A program made the translations under genes and the position numbers. A stretch of 30,085 bases of DNA from a virus: positions 1 to 30,085 of IMG/VR virus record IMGVR_UViG_3300031775_000025; one strand, given 5' to 3'. Within the stretch, counting starts at the first letter, position 1, and each line of letters begins with the position of its first letter. The notes beneath the pieces were generated by a model, which saw only the letters and a program-made list of their open reading frames with translations, was not told the DNA's origin and searched no databases. This document shows, piece after piece, positions 7,496-12,819 of this stretch.

Positions 7496-7508
7496 GGAAG
7501 GGATCGGT

Positions 7509-7539
7509 AGGAGTGGCTGGGAAACTGGCCATTCCTTTT
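7509..7539 (+). terminator. Probable intrinsic terminator
   Basis: AGGAGTGGC (7509-7517) pairs with GCCATTCCT (7528-7536), nine pairs including one G-T, closed by a 10-nt loop and followed by a short T run (7536-7539). It lies between the first early gene and the next small gene. The T run is short, so termination may be partial. Confidence 0.5.
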
Positions 7540-7566
7540 ATCAATCATTTAAAATAGGAGGTAATG

Positions 7567-7698
7567 ATGGAAGGATTTGTAAGTTGGATGTATAGCCCGG
7601 AGGTGTACGGTGCGGTAATGGTAAGCGGTGGAATGGGAGCAGGGTTCCTGGTGGTAGTCGCGTATTGTTACTGGTTGTCTGGTGGGTTTAAGTTATAG
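7567..7698 (+). CDS. Membrane mini-protein (43 aa)
   Basis: ATG at 7567 is spaced correctly from AGGAGG; another ATG directly before it is too close. The product MEGFVSWMYSPEVYGAVMVS is followed by a Gly/Val-rich span (GMGAGFLVVVAYCYWLSG) and ends FKL. One membrane segment is likely. It sits between a terminator-like hairpin and hairpin element H1. Function unknown; early membrane peptides in phages often alter the host envelope, which is only a possibility here. Confidence 0.65.
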   Translation: MEGFVSWMYSPEVYGAVMVSGGMGAGFLVVVAYCYWLSGGFKL

Positions 7699-7703
7699 GA
7701 AGG

Positions 7704-7735
7704 AAAGGCACATAAAGTGCCTTTTCTAATAATAT
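7704..7735 (+). promoter_or_regulatory. Hairpin element H1
   Basis: Stem AAAGGCAC (7704-7711), loop ATAAA, stem GTGCCTTT (7717-7724), T, then CTAATAATAT (7726-7735). Same geometry as H0. The stem differs from H0 at several positions, yet all eight pairs are kept. The T-rich right arm could also terminate transcription from upstream. Confidence 0.6.
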
Positions 7736-7738
7736 GTT

Positions 7739-7823
7739 CTTCTACGGTAGGTGTAGAAGGCATTATAACCTAGTCGTCGTCTTGGTGTCGACTGACTAGG
7801 CGTCTCTGTGGCAATTCGGCCAC
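7739..7823 (+). promoter_or_regulatory. Structured leader with three successive hairpins
   Basis: Between H1 and the gene at 7844 three hairpins follow each other: CTTCTAC/GTAGAAG (7739-7745 with 7753-7759); CCTAGTC plus GTCG pairing with CGAC and GACTAGG (7769-7800, one bulged T); and GTGGC/GCCAC (7808-7812 with 7819-7823). No reading frame explains this stretch. The RBS (GGAGGT) lies just downstream. A regulatory leader or a small stable RNA is possible. Confidence 0.5.
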
Positions 7824-7843
7824 CAACACTTAGGAGGTGTGAT

Positions 7844-8203
7844 ATGGAGACATGTTGGATGGAGGGGATGATTGCCTCTCAGGCTATTCGCGAACTGATG
7901 TTCGAGGATGGTAAGTTGCGCTCTGAAGCTGGCGTGTACAAGGCTGTACTGGATCGTTATGGTCCTCAGTCAGACCCTGATTCTATCAGGAAGTACGTCA
8001 GGAGGAAGTATGCCAATTGGATTGGTTACTTTCAGACGATGGAGGCCAATTCAAGAGATCCCAGCTGGTCGCTGATGGCTGGTAACGTTTGGGGTCCGGA
8101 GGAGTTTAAGAAGCTCTGTCCTGATTGGCAAGGAGTGTTGGAGTTGCTCGATAGGTGGTATTGTGGCGACGAGGACGATGATGACTGGGACGATAGGTCT
8201 TAG
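7844..8203 (+). CDS. Hypothetical early protein (119 aa), acidic C-terminus
   Basis: ATG at 7844 follows TAGGAGGTGTGAT. The product begins METCWMEGMIASQAIRELMF. Its middle part, SIRKYVRRKYANWIGYFQTM, is basic and helical and could bind nucleic acid, and it ends in a strongly acidic tail (CGDEDDDDWDDRS). Acidic tails of this kind occur in DNA mimics and polymerase-binding phage proteins, but no family is recognised. It is bracketed by hairpin elements H1 (with its long leader) and H2. Confidence 0.7.
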   Translation: METCWMEGMIASQAIRELMFEDGKLRSEAGVYKAVLDRYGPQSDPDSIRKYVRRKYANWIGYFQTMEANSRDPSWSLMAGNVWGPEEFKKLCPDWQGVLELLDRWYCGDEDDDDWDDRS

Positions 8204-8218
8204 TGATCCGCTAATAGG

Positions 8219-8251
8219 GAAGGCACATTAAGTGCCTTCTCTAATAATATT
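8219..8251 (+). promoter_or_regulatory. Hairpin element H2
   Basis: Stem GAAGGCAC (8219-8226), loop ATTAA (the only loop variant), stem GTGCCTTC (8232-8239), T, then CTAATAATATT (8241-8251). It lies 15 nt after the stop of the upstream gene and 18 nt before the start of the next. Confidence 0.6.
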
Positions 8252-8269
8252 CTAATCAAGGAGGATTAA

Positions 8270-8464
8270 ATCAAAAGGATATTTAGAATTAGCTACACAC
8301 TAGTGGAAGAGGATGACACCTTAACCACGGTGGAAAGGCAATTCGAAGACGAGAAGGAGTACGATAAACTGTGCTCCGAAGTCTGGCGAATGCCTAACCT
8401 GGGAGATGTCTATATGGCATCGATCCCGGTAGATCACCCATCGGCTAAAGAGCCGTTTGGATGA
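8270..8464 (+). CDS. Hypothetical protein (64 aa) with apparent ATC start codon
   Basis: The frame from 8270 to a TGA at 8464 is preceded by a perfect RBS (AAGGAGG, 5-nt gap), but the codon at the start position is ATC. An in-frame TAA stands immediately upstream, and the first GTG is 11 codons in, without an RBS. The product reads KRIFRISYTLVEEDDTLTTV then an acidic helical part and ends EPFG; it looks like a normal small protein. It lies between hairpins H2 and H3 like its neighbours. Either ATC initiates, or an ATG was lost by mutation or sequencing error. Confidence 0.55.
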   Translation: MKRIFRISYTLVEEDDTLTTVERQFEDEKEYDKLCSEVWRMPNLGDVYMASIPVDHPSAKEPFG

Positions 8465-8477
8465 TACTTATCCGGGG

Positions 8478-8510
8478 GAGGGCACATAAAGTGCCCTCTC
8501 TAATAATATT
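8478..8510 (+). promoter_or_regulatory. Hairpin element H3
   Basis: Stem GAGGGCAC (8478-8485), loop ATAAA, stem GTGCCCTC (8491-8498), T, then CTAATAATATT (8500-8510). It differs from H2 by a paired substitution in the stem (A-T to G-C), a compensatory change. Confidence 0.6.
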
Positions 8511-8538
8511 TTAATCTCTCAAAAATAGGAGGATCATT

Positions 8539-8670
8539 ATGACCCATGAAGAGATATTTGACTACGCACTTTCAGTGTATAACATAGCCTTAGGTGTTGA
8601 TGAAGTGATCAACATTGTCTCTAATGATCTGAGTGTAGATCATTATTGTAGACATAGGTCTATGTGTTAA
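8539..8670 (+). CDS. Hypothetical mini-protein (43 aa)
   Basis: ATG at 8539 follows TAGGAGGATCATT. The product (MTHEEIFDYALSVYNIALGV at the start, ending HRSMC) looks like a short helical, mostly acidic protein with a His/Cys/Arg-rich end. It lies between H3 and the terminator at 8685. Function unknown. Confidence 0.6.
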   Translation: MTHEEIFDYALSVYNIALGVDEVINIVSNDLSVDHYCRHRSMC

Positions 8671-8684
8671 AGATTGTACGAAGG

Positions 8685-8711
8685 GAGGGCCCATAAAGGG
8701 CCCTCTTTTTT
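8685..8711 (+). terminator. Intrinsic terminator built on hairpin element H4
   Basis: Stem GAGGGCCC (8685-8692), loop ATAAA, stem GGGCCCTC (8698-8705), directly followed by six T (8706-8711). Loop and stem length match the other H elements, but the CTAATAATATT tail is replaced by the T run, so this copy looks like a true rho-independent terminator closing the 7.07-8.67 kb early gene group. Confidence 0.75.
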
Positions 8712-8720
8712 ACAAAAGAA

Positions 8721-8785
8721 CCGGACTTATACCGACCGACTAATCATTTGGGTGTATAACCGTCTGCGTGGCCTGTAGAATCCGG
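8721..8785 (+). other. Non-coding stretch with nested stems
   Basis: The 328 nt from 8671 to 8998 hold no gene. In its first half CCGGA (8721-8725) can pair with TCCGG (8781-8785), enclosing TTATAC (8727-8732) paired with GTATAA (8754-8759). It begins right after the H4 terminator and precedes a promoter-like motif. It may be the end of a small RNA or chance pairing; the stems are short. Confidence 0.3.
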
Positions 8786-8808
8786 AAGTTTTCAGTGAAA
8801 AATCCCAC

Positions 8809-8823
8809 TGTCCCCTATTAGAG
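8809..8823 (+). promoter_or_regulatory. Candidate T7-class promoter, copy 3 (plus strand)
   Basis: TGTCCCCTATTAGAG, identical to the minus-strand copy at 3782-3796. It lies in the gene-free stretch after the H4 terminator and points toward the SSB/replication genes. It is the only copy on the plus strand in this window and could drive middle genes by the phage T7-like RNA polymerase. Confidence 0.5.
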
Positions 8824-8892
8824 GAAGGGGTTGCGGGGCCCTGTATACCTCTATATATACTAAGAGTATGCCAATTGGATGATTTTCATGGT

Positions 8893-8922
8893 AGTCAGGT
8901 GTCTCTCAAAGGCCACCTGGCT
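8893..8922 (+). promoter_or_regulatory. 9-bp leader hairpin
   Basis: AGTCAGGTG (8893-8901) pairs with CACCTGGCT (8914-8922) through nine pairs including one G-T, with a 12-nt loop. It is downstream of the promoter-like motif at 8809 and upstream of hairpin H5, thus in the leader of any transcript from that promoter. Role unknown. Confidence 0.4.
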
Positions 8923-8948
8923 AAAGGGTACAGTATGGCCACATGAGG

Positions 8949-8981
8949 AGCGAGAGATAAACTCTCGCTGCTAATAATATT
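8949..8981 (+). promoter_or_regulatory. Hairpin element H5
   Basis: Stem AGCGAGAG (8949-8956), loop ATAAA, stem CTCTCGCT (8962-8969), G, then CTAATAATATT (8971-8981). The stem sequence is almost wholly different from H0-H4, yet loop, spacer length and downstream box are the same. It precedes the gene at 8999. Confidence 0.65.
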
Positions 8982-8998
8982 AATTTGAAAGGTATACT

Positions 8999-9154
8999 AT
9001 GTTATCATTTCTCGACACTGTATTGCTATGTGTGGATATCATTAATGGTATCTTGTTAGCATGTTTGTTAGTAATTATTATATTCTTTATTCCTATCTTT
9101 TGGGAAGATGTTGTGTTCTTTATGCAACATTTAATGCGTCCTAGTGGCGCGTGA
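8999..9154 (+). CDS. Membrane mini-protein (51 aa)
   Basis: ATG at 8999 after GAAAGGTATACT. The product is very hydrophobic (MLSFLDTVLLCVDIINGILL, then LLVIIIFFIPIFW), probably one long or two short membrane spans, with a polar end (MQHLMRPSGA). Its TGA stop lies inside hairpin element H6, so translation of this gene would disturb that hairpin. Function unknown. Confidence 0.6.
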   Translation: MLSFLDTVLLCVDIINGILLACLLVIIIFFIPIFWEDVVFFMQHLMRPSGA

Positions 9155-9178
9155 TAAACACGCGCTGCTAATAATATA
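9146..9178 (+). promoter_or_regulatory. Hairpin element H6
   Basis: Stem GGCGCGTG (9146-9153) with CACGCGCT (9159-9166; outer pair G-T), loop ATAAA, G, then CTAATAATATA (9168-9178). It lies 33 nt before the SSB gene and overlaps the stop codon of the gene before it. Confidence 0.65.
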
Positions 9179-9210
9179 TTATCTTTTAACCAACTATAAA
9201 GGAGTTTCTC

Positions 9211-9705
9211 GTGAGTACATATCCTCGTTCTATAATCTTAAAAGATCTTACAGCTAAGTTTTGTCGTATCTCAGGTACTGACGCACCCGTTAACCCATTC
9301 GGTTCTAAGCAATGGGAAATGGTGATTCAGACTTCTGATGCTGACAAAGTTCAAGAGCTTAAAGATCTAGGTCTCAACGTCAAGCAAGATAAAGAAGACG
9401 AAAAGACCTTCAACGTTAACCTGAAGCGCAAAGGTATTAAAGCCGACGGCAACCCTAACGCACCAGTGAAAATCGTAGACTCTAAGTTACAGCCTTTAGA
9501 GGGCAATAACATTGGTAACGGATCCAAAGTTAATGTCAACTTGTGGCAGTATGAGTACGAAGCACCTGGTCGCAAAGGTGTAGCCACTTCGCTTACTGCA
9601 GTGCAAGTCGTAGAGCTCGTAGAGTATACGCCAACTGCTGGATTTGAAGTCGTCGGTGAAGCACCTGCTGAAGCAAAAGCTGAAGAACAAGAGTTGCCAT
9701 TCTAA
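9211..9705 (+). CDS. Single-stranded DNA-binding protein, T7 gp2.5-like
   Basis: 164 residues from a GTG start at 9211 (RBS AAGGAG). The body has an OB-fold-like pattern of short strands (KVNVNLWQYEYEAPGRKGVA, VQVVELVEYTP) and a DFNV-type core (KTFNVNLKRKGIKADGNPNA). The C-terminus is an acidic tail ending EEQELPF, the typical hydrophobic-ended tail through which T7 gp2.5 contacts DNA polymerase and primase-helicase. Those partners are encoded at 15669 and 19065. Its stop overlaps the next start (TAATG). Confidence rests on size, tail and context. Confidence 0.8.
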   Translation: MSTYPRSIILKDLTAKFCRISGTDAPVNPFGSKQWEMVIQTSDADKVQELKDLGLNVKQDKEDEKTFNVNLKRKGIKADGNPNAPVKIVDSKLQPLEGNNIGNGSKVNVNLWQYEYEAPGRKGVATSLTAVQVVELVEYTPTAGFEVVGEAPAEAKAEEQELPF

Positions 9706-9776
9706 TGTCTGTCTCGTTCTTTATAGTCCTTGGGGTCGTAATAATCGGCCTCATTGTGCTTCAAGAAAGACACTAA
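9705..9776 (+). CDS. Tiny membrane peptide (23 aa), coupled to SSB
   Basis: Starts at the ATG of TAATG overlapping the SSB stop, ends in a second TAATG. The product is one membrane span (FFIVLGVVIIGLIVLQ) with the charged end ERH. Absence of its own RBS and exact stop-start overlaps imply translation by re-initiation after SSB. No family recognised. Confidence 0.5.
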   Translation: MSVSFFIVLGVVIIGLIVLQERH

Positions 9777-9841
9777 TGTTTACCATAACAATCCTCCTGC
9801 TCTTGGTCCTTGTGGTGCTTGTTGGCGTACGTTTGTACTAG
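9776..9841 (+). CDS. Tiny membrane peptide (21 aa)
   Basis: Second link of the TAATG chain after SSB. Product MFTITILLLLVLVVLVGVRL plus Tyr: almost pure Leu/Val/Ile. Its base composition (many CTC, CTT, GTG, CTG) differs from AT-rich neighbours. Together with the 23-residue peptide it may form a two-part membrane unit; function unknown. Confidence 0.45.
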   Translation: MFTITILLLLVLVVLVGVRLY

Positions 9842-9921
9842 TCAACGAGTGTCAGAAGGACCGGGAGTTTAAAAAAGAAACACCGTCATTAACCGTATTA
9901 TTGTGCTAATAGGAGTTTACT

Positions 9922-10128
9922 ATGATTCATGCAATAATTCTAATATGCTCTCTCAATTCTGATTGTTATTATATTTCAGATAATTGGGGACCTTATAATA
10001 CAATAGATAATTGTCTTTATCGTACTATTACGATGCATAAAGACGCAACCAATTTATTACCAAAGTACAAATCTATTTCTTCCCATTGTACTACAAGTAA
10101 ATTCATGACAAAAGGAGATAACGCATGA
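9922..10128 (+). CDS. Hypothetical protein (68 aa), possible exported
   Basis: ATG at 9922 after TAGGAGTTTACT. A short hydrophobic start (MIHAIILICSL) followed by a Cys-containing polar part (NSDCYYISDNWGPYNTIDNC and SSHCTT) suggests a secreted or membrane-anchored protein with disulfides. It opens a tightly packed operon: its stop overlaps the next start (ATGA). The 80-nt gap before it contains a motif (CAGAAGGACCGGGAG) also found in near-identical form at 7023. Confidence 0.6.
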   Translation: MIHAIILICSLNSDCYYISDNWGPYNTIDNCLYRTITMHKDATNLLPKYKSISSHCTTSKFMTKGDNA

Positions 10129-10574
10129 ATCGTAATTTAGTATATTTCCCAGCTGTCAGAATAGCCATGAAGAAAACTACTGACGAACTCGATCGTCTCA
10201 TGGAAGAAGCCAGTAAAGACAATAATGCAGCAGCTTTAGAAGCCTATCAAACCGCTTTTGCGCTGCTCAGAGAAGGTATCTTAAGAGTAGAAAACCAAGG
10301 CCATTCTAAATTTCATGTAGAAGTAGATGAAGCCTTAGAAGAAATCTTAAAGAGAGGAAGATCCAAGTATATTACTATGCATGCAAATAAAATGATGAGA
10401 CTTTGTAAAGACGCATTTGATGAAACTTGTATTAAACTTGCAACTGAAATAATAGAAATGCTTAAAGAAAAAGGGGTTTCTAAAGAAACTTTAAATGATA
10501 ACTATGTTGATATATATGAAGCAGCTTGTTATCAAGTTAAAGAAGTTTATAACGCAAAAGGAATAGATGTATGA
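10125..10574 (+). CDS. Hypothetical helical protein (149 aa)
   Basis: ATG at 10125 overlaps the previous stop; its own stop overlaps the next start (10571). The product is largely helical and charged (TTDELDRLMEEASKDNNAAA, EVDEALEEILKRGRS, LATEIIEMLKEKG). No domain recognised. Being in the middle of the early operon next to DUF3310, it may be a regulatory or nucleotide-metabolism accessory protein, but nothing proves it. Confidence 0.7.
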   Translation: MNRNLVYFPAVRIAMKKTTDELDRLMEEASKDNNAAALEAYQTAFALLREGILRVENQGHSKFHVEVDEALEEILKRGRSKYITMHANKMMRLCKDAFDETCIKLATEIIEMLKEKGVSKETLNDNYVDIYEAACYQVKEVYNAKGIDV

Positions 10575-10855
10575 AAATAGGTGATAAATTAGCAAAAGAC
10601 TTTATGACCATAGACGAGTTGCTTGTCAACAGTCCACCTCATTACAAGCAAGGAGACGTTGAGTGTATTGAGGCAATTAAGTCTGCCTGTGGTGCAGAGT
10701 ATCAAGGCTACCTACAAGGTAACATCATGAAATACATCTGGCGTTACCGTGCAAAAGGTCAATCAATAAATGATCTTAAGAAAGCTCAATGGTATCTGAA
10801 AGAACTTATCGTTGATGAACAAAACCGTTTAACGTTTGAAGAGGAAACTCCATGA
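10571..10855 (+). CDS. DUF3310 protein
   Basis: 94 residues. The segment HYKQGDVECIEAIKSACG, then YLQGNIMKYIWRYRAKG and DLKKAQWYLKELI, is the characteristic DUF3310 pattern (HY..G..ECI, G N..KYI.R...K....DL.KA..YL..L) found across phages, often near DNA metabolism genes. Its molecular role is not established to my knowledge. Start and stop overlap the neighbours by 4 nt each, so it is part of the translationally coupled early operon. Confidence 0.88.
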   Translation: MKIGDKLAKDFMTIDELLVNSPPHYKQGDVECIEAIKSACGAEYQGYLQGNIMKYIWRYRAKGQSINDLKKAQWYLKELIVDEQNRLTFEEETP

Positions 10856-11076
10856 CTGAAGAAGATTTTAATTTAATAAAAAAAGATGCCTCAGATAAAA
10901 CTTCAAAAGTCCCTTATAAATCAATGACTTATCCTGTTGATGAATGGGGAAGACTAGGCGGACTATTTAGTTTAGCTGATGTACCTATAGCAAAATACGT
11001 ACGATATCAAGATTTAAGTGAAAATGATCAAAAGAAAATAGATCGTCAATATGAAGCAGGAGCCTTAAATGCCTAG
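10852..11076 (+). CDS. Hypothetical protein (74 aa)
   Basis: ATG overlaps the DUF3310 stop (ATGA). Soluble, charged (MTEEDFNLIKKDASDKTSKV; later LSENDQKKIDRQYEAGALNA). No domain recognised. Overlaps the next gene by 8 nt. Confidence 0.6.
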   Translation: MTEEDFNLIKKDASDKTSKVPYKSMTYPVDEWGRLGGLFSLADVPIAKYVRYQDLSENDQKKIDRQYEAGALNA

Positions 11077-11263
11077 AAATCTTACAAAAAGTTATAAGAA
11101 AGAGTGTTTTGAGTTTCTTGACGAACTTCGAGCAAGTGGCGAATGTAATATGTTCGGAGCCTGTAGTTATCTAGTAGATGATTTTAATTTAGAAAAGAAA
11201 GATGCCGTTTCGTGTTTACAGGAATGGATGAACAACAAAAGAGAAGAGGAACTTGTAGAATGA
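11069..11263 (+). CDS. Small conserved-type phage protein (64 aa)
   Basis: The pattern ELRASGECNMFGACSYLVDD followed by FNLEKKDAVSCLQEWM resembles a small helical protein that I have seen in many phages (NMFGA..YL...F.L....A...L..WM), whose function is unknown to me. ATG at 11069 overlaps the previous gene by 8 nt; the stop overlaps the next start (ATGA). Confidence 0.7.
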   Translation: MPRNLTKSYKKECFEFLDELRASGECNMFGACSYLVDDFNLEKKDAVSCLQEWMNNKREEELVE

Positions 11264-11562
11264 AAAAATCAGATACAGCATTAGCACGATGGACCAAAGA
11301 AAGATCACCTTTCAGCGGTTATAAGTTTACTGTGACTAACAGAGAAGACCCAGCTTTATTAAGATTAAAAGAAGTTGTTAAGAAATCTAATAAAGAATAC
11401 GCATGGGGTCATAAATTAAGAGTTTCGTTAATGGGTAGAGGTCCAAGAACTAGATGGGCTAGAATAGAAGGTAAACACCCAAGAGCTTATGATTCTTATT
11501 TACCTTTAGATAAAGCTACGCATTATGATGTATATGTAAACGAAGCACCTAAATATGCTTGA
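11260..11562 (+). CDS. Hypothetical basic protein (100 aa)
   Basis: The ATG at 11260 (MKKSDTALARW) overlaps the previous stop and is preferred to an upstream in-frame ATG that lies inside the previous gene. The product is basic (KLRVSLMGRGPRTRWARIEG) and may bind nucleic acid. No family recognised. Its last codons overlap the tiny gene at 11555. Confidence 0.65.
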   Translation: MKKSDTALARWTKERSPFSGYKFTVTNREDPALLRLKEVVKKSNKEYAWGHKLRVSLMGRGPRTRWARIEGKHPRAYDSYLPLDKATHYDVYVNEAPKYA

Positions 11563-11647
11563 GACAATACTAATAAGCTTTGCAGGTGGCGCAGCCATAA
11601 TGTATATCATTTGGTACGTTGCCGATAAAATCAGTAAGTTACCTTAA
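11555..11647 (+). CDS. Membrane mini-protein (30 aa)
   Basis: ATG at 11555 within the end of the previous gene. The product MLETILISFAGGAAIMYIIW then YVADKISKLP has one membrane span and a basic end. It is the last gene of the run before the structured gap at 11648-11833. Confidence 0.5.
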   Translation: MLETILISFAGGAAIMYIIWYVADKISKLP

Positions 11648-11693
11648 CAAATAGAATACTCGCCCAGTACAACGCCTTCATAGCGCGATAGTG

Positions 11694-11811
11694 AGATAAA
11701 TGGTAAGACATTTTAGGGTTTATCTGATGTGGCGATCAGACGAGTTTATATAGCCTCAGATGAGGTAAGTAATTTGATAAAGGAGTTACTTGCAAGAGTA
11801 GTCTGAGGCTA
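11694..11811 (+). ncRNA. Structured non-coding region, candidate regulatory RNA
   Basis: Three helices follow one another in this gene-free gap: AGATAAA/TTTATCT (11694-11700 with 11719-11725), TCTGAT/ATCAGA (11723-11728 with 11735-11740, overlapping the first by 3 nt, so the two may alternate), and a long arm TAGCCTCAGA/TCTGAGGCTA (11751-11760 with 11802-11811) enclosing AAGTAA/TTACTT (11767-11772 with 11786-11791). The inner loop holds AAAGGAG, a ribosome-binding-like sequence with no start codon after it. The next gene starts at 11834. It could be a leader switch, a processed small RNA or a protein-binding site. No known RNA family is recognised. Confidence 0.55.
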
Positions 11812-11833
11812 ACTTTACTTAATGGAGAATGAT

Positions 11834-12079
11834 ATGAGTGTAGATAACACAACAACCCAAGAAGACGATAAATTTGTATATGTAAAACCTGACGGAGGAG
11901 AGATCTGGTGCTATGGTAGCATTGTCTTTGATAGTAATTTCGAAGTATGCTGTGATGATGAGGAATTCGATGGAGTAGTAGTAGATTGTGAGGGTGATAA
12001 GTACAATACATGGGATAAAGTATGTAAGTATCTAATGGAAAATTACCGATCTGATTTGGAGCAAATATCAACATGTTAA
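11834..12079 (+). CDS. Hypothetical acidic protein (81 aa)
   Basis: ATG at 11834 is preferred because GGAG stands 6 nt before it; the earlier in-frame ATG at 11822 has no RBS. The product is acidic and Cys-containing (EVCCDDEEFDGVVVDCEGD). It follows the structured region 11694-11811, so its expression may be controlled there. No domain recognised. Overlaps the next gene by 7 nt. Confidence 0.6.
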   Translation: MSVDNTTTQEDDKFVYVKPDGGEIWCYGSIVFDSNFEVCCDDEEFDGVVVDCEGDKYNTWDKVCKYLMENYRSDLEQISTC

Positions 12080-12297
12080 GTCCAATAGAACCCATACATA
12101 CTCGTATTCAAGAAGTTGTTAGTAATCTATATGACGAAGAACATGATCCTTTTGCGATAGCGGGCGTAATGCTCGCTATTGCTATTCAATTATATCGTAC
12201 TCAAGAAATGAAATGGGATGGTATTAAAAAGTTATTAGATGAAATTCATAAGACTAGTATTAAATCAGAAGAACACATTAGGAGGACAATGCATTGA
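12073..12297 (+). CDS. Hypothetical helical protein (74 aa)
   Basis: ATG at 12073 (GGAG 11 nt upstream, a long gap). Helical with a hydrophobic middle (PFAIAGVMLAIAIQLYRTQE). Ends overlapping the TTG start of the DUF1599 gene. Function unknown. Confidence 0.6.
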   Translation: MLSPIEPIHTRIQEVVSNLYDEEHDPFAIAGVMLAIAIQLYRTQEMKWDGIKKLLDEIHKTSIKSEEHIRRTMH

Positions 12298-12629
12298 ATA
12301 AAGAAAGTTATTTACCAGATGCAATACAGATACTTGATCAATGTAAAACCTTAATGGAAAAGAAAGGTAAGGATTATCAAGGAGGATCTGTTTGTGATGA
12401 AGATTATTATCCTCATGGATGGAAATCGTTTGACACTATGTTAACAACTAAGGTGCTTAGGTTTAGATCTGTAATGGAACAAAAAGGCGATGTTAACTTC
12501 GACACAGCGGAAGATTGCCTTATAGACCTCATTAATTACTCTGCTAGAGCTATTGTATACATAAACCGACATAACCGACATAGCACAAAAGGGCCTGATG
12601 AATCAGACTTGCCGTATAATGGCGCATAA
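12294..12629 (+). CDS. DUF1599 (nucleotide modification associated domain 1) protein
   Basis: 111 residues from a TTG start at 12294 (AGGAGG eight nt upstream; stop of the previous gene overlaps). The pattern KKGKDYQGGS, HGWKSFDTMLTTKVLRFRSV and DTAEDCLIDLINYSARAIVY matches DUF1599, an all-helical family that comparative work has linked to modified-nucleotide pathways in phages (Nmad1). Its presence 170 nt before a dCMP hydroxymethylase gene strengthens that link here. The reaction is not known. Confidence 0.8.
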   Translation: MNKESYLPDAIQILDQCKTLMEKKGKDYQGGSVCDEDYYPHGWKSFDTMLTTKVLRFRSVMEQKGDVNFDTAEDCLIDLINYSARAIVYINRHNRHSTKGPDESDLPYNGA

Positions 12630-12819
12630 ATGGGTAGTAATGTTTGAACCCTTCGATGACGAAGGCTTTGAATACGTAAGAATAGGTAAAGTCTGGGATA
12701 TGAATACACCTATTAAAGTGTTTACTAACAGAGATGAAGCCGAAAAAGAAAAACGTAGATGGAATACCGGCGTTGTAACTGAATGGAGAAATGAAGATGT
12801 TAACTACGAGGAACATTAG
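12619..12819 (+). CDS. Hypothetical protein (66 aa)
   Basis: The product MAHKWVVMFEPFDDEGFEYV with VFTNRDEAEKEKRRWNT looks like a compact alpha/beta protein. The start at 12619 overlaps the previous gene by 11 nt; an alternative ATG lies at 12598. Neither has a strong RBS, so the start is uncertain. It overlaps the hydroxymethylase start by 23 nt. Function unknown. Confidence 0.6.
   Translation: MAHKWVVMFEPFDDEGFEYVRIGKVWDMNTPIKVFTNRDEAEKEKRRWNTGVVTEWRNEDVNYEEH

Noticed and set aside
11736-12095. 119-codon minus-strand frame over the structured region and next gene
   Set aside because: Antisense to well-spaced plus-strand genes, with a Leu/His/Tyr-rich composition typical of antisense reading.
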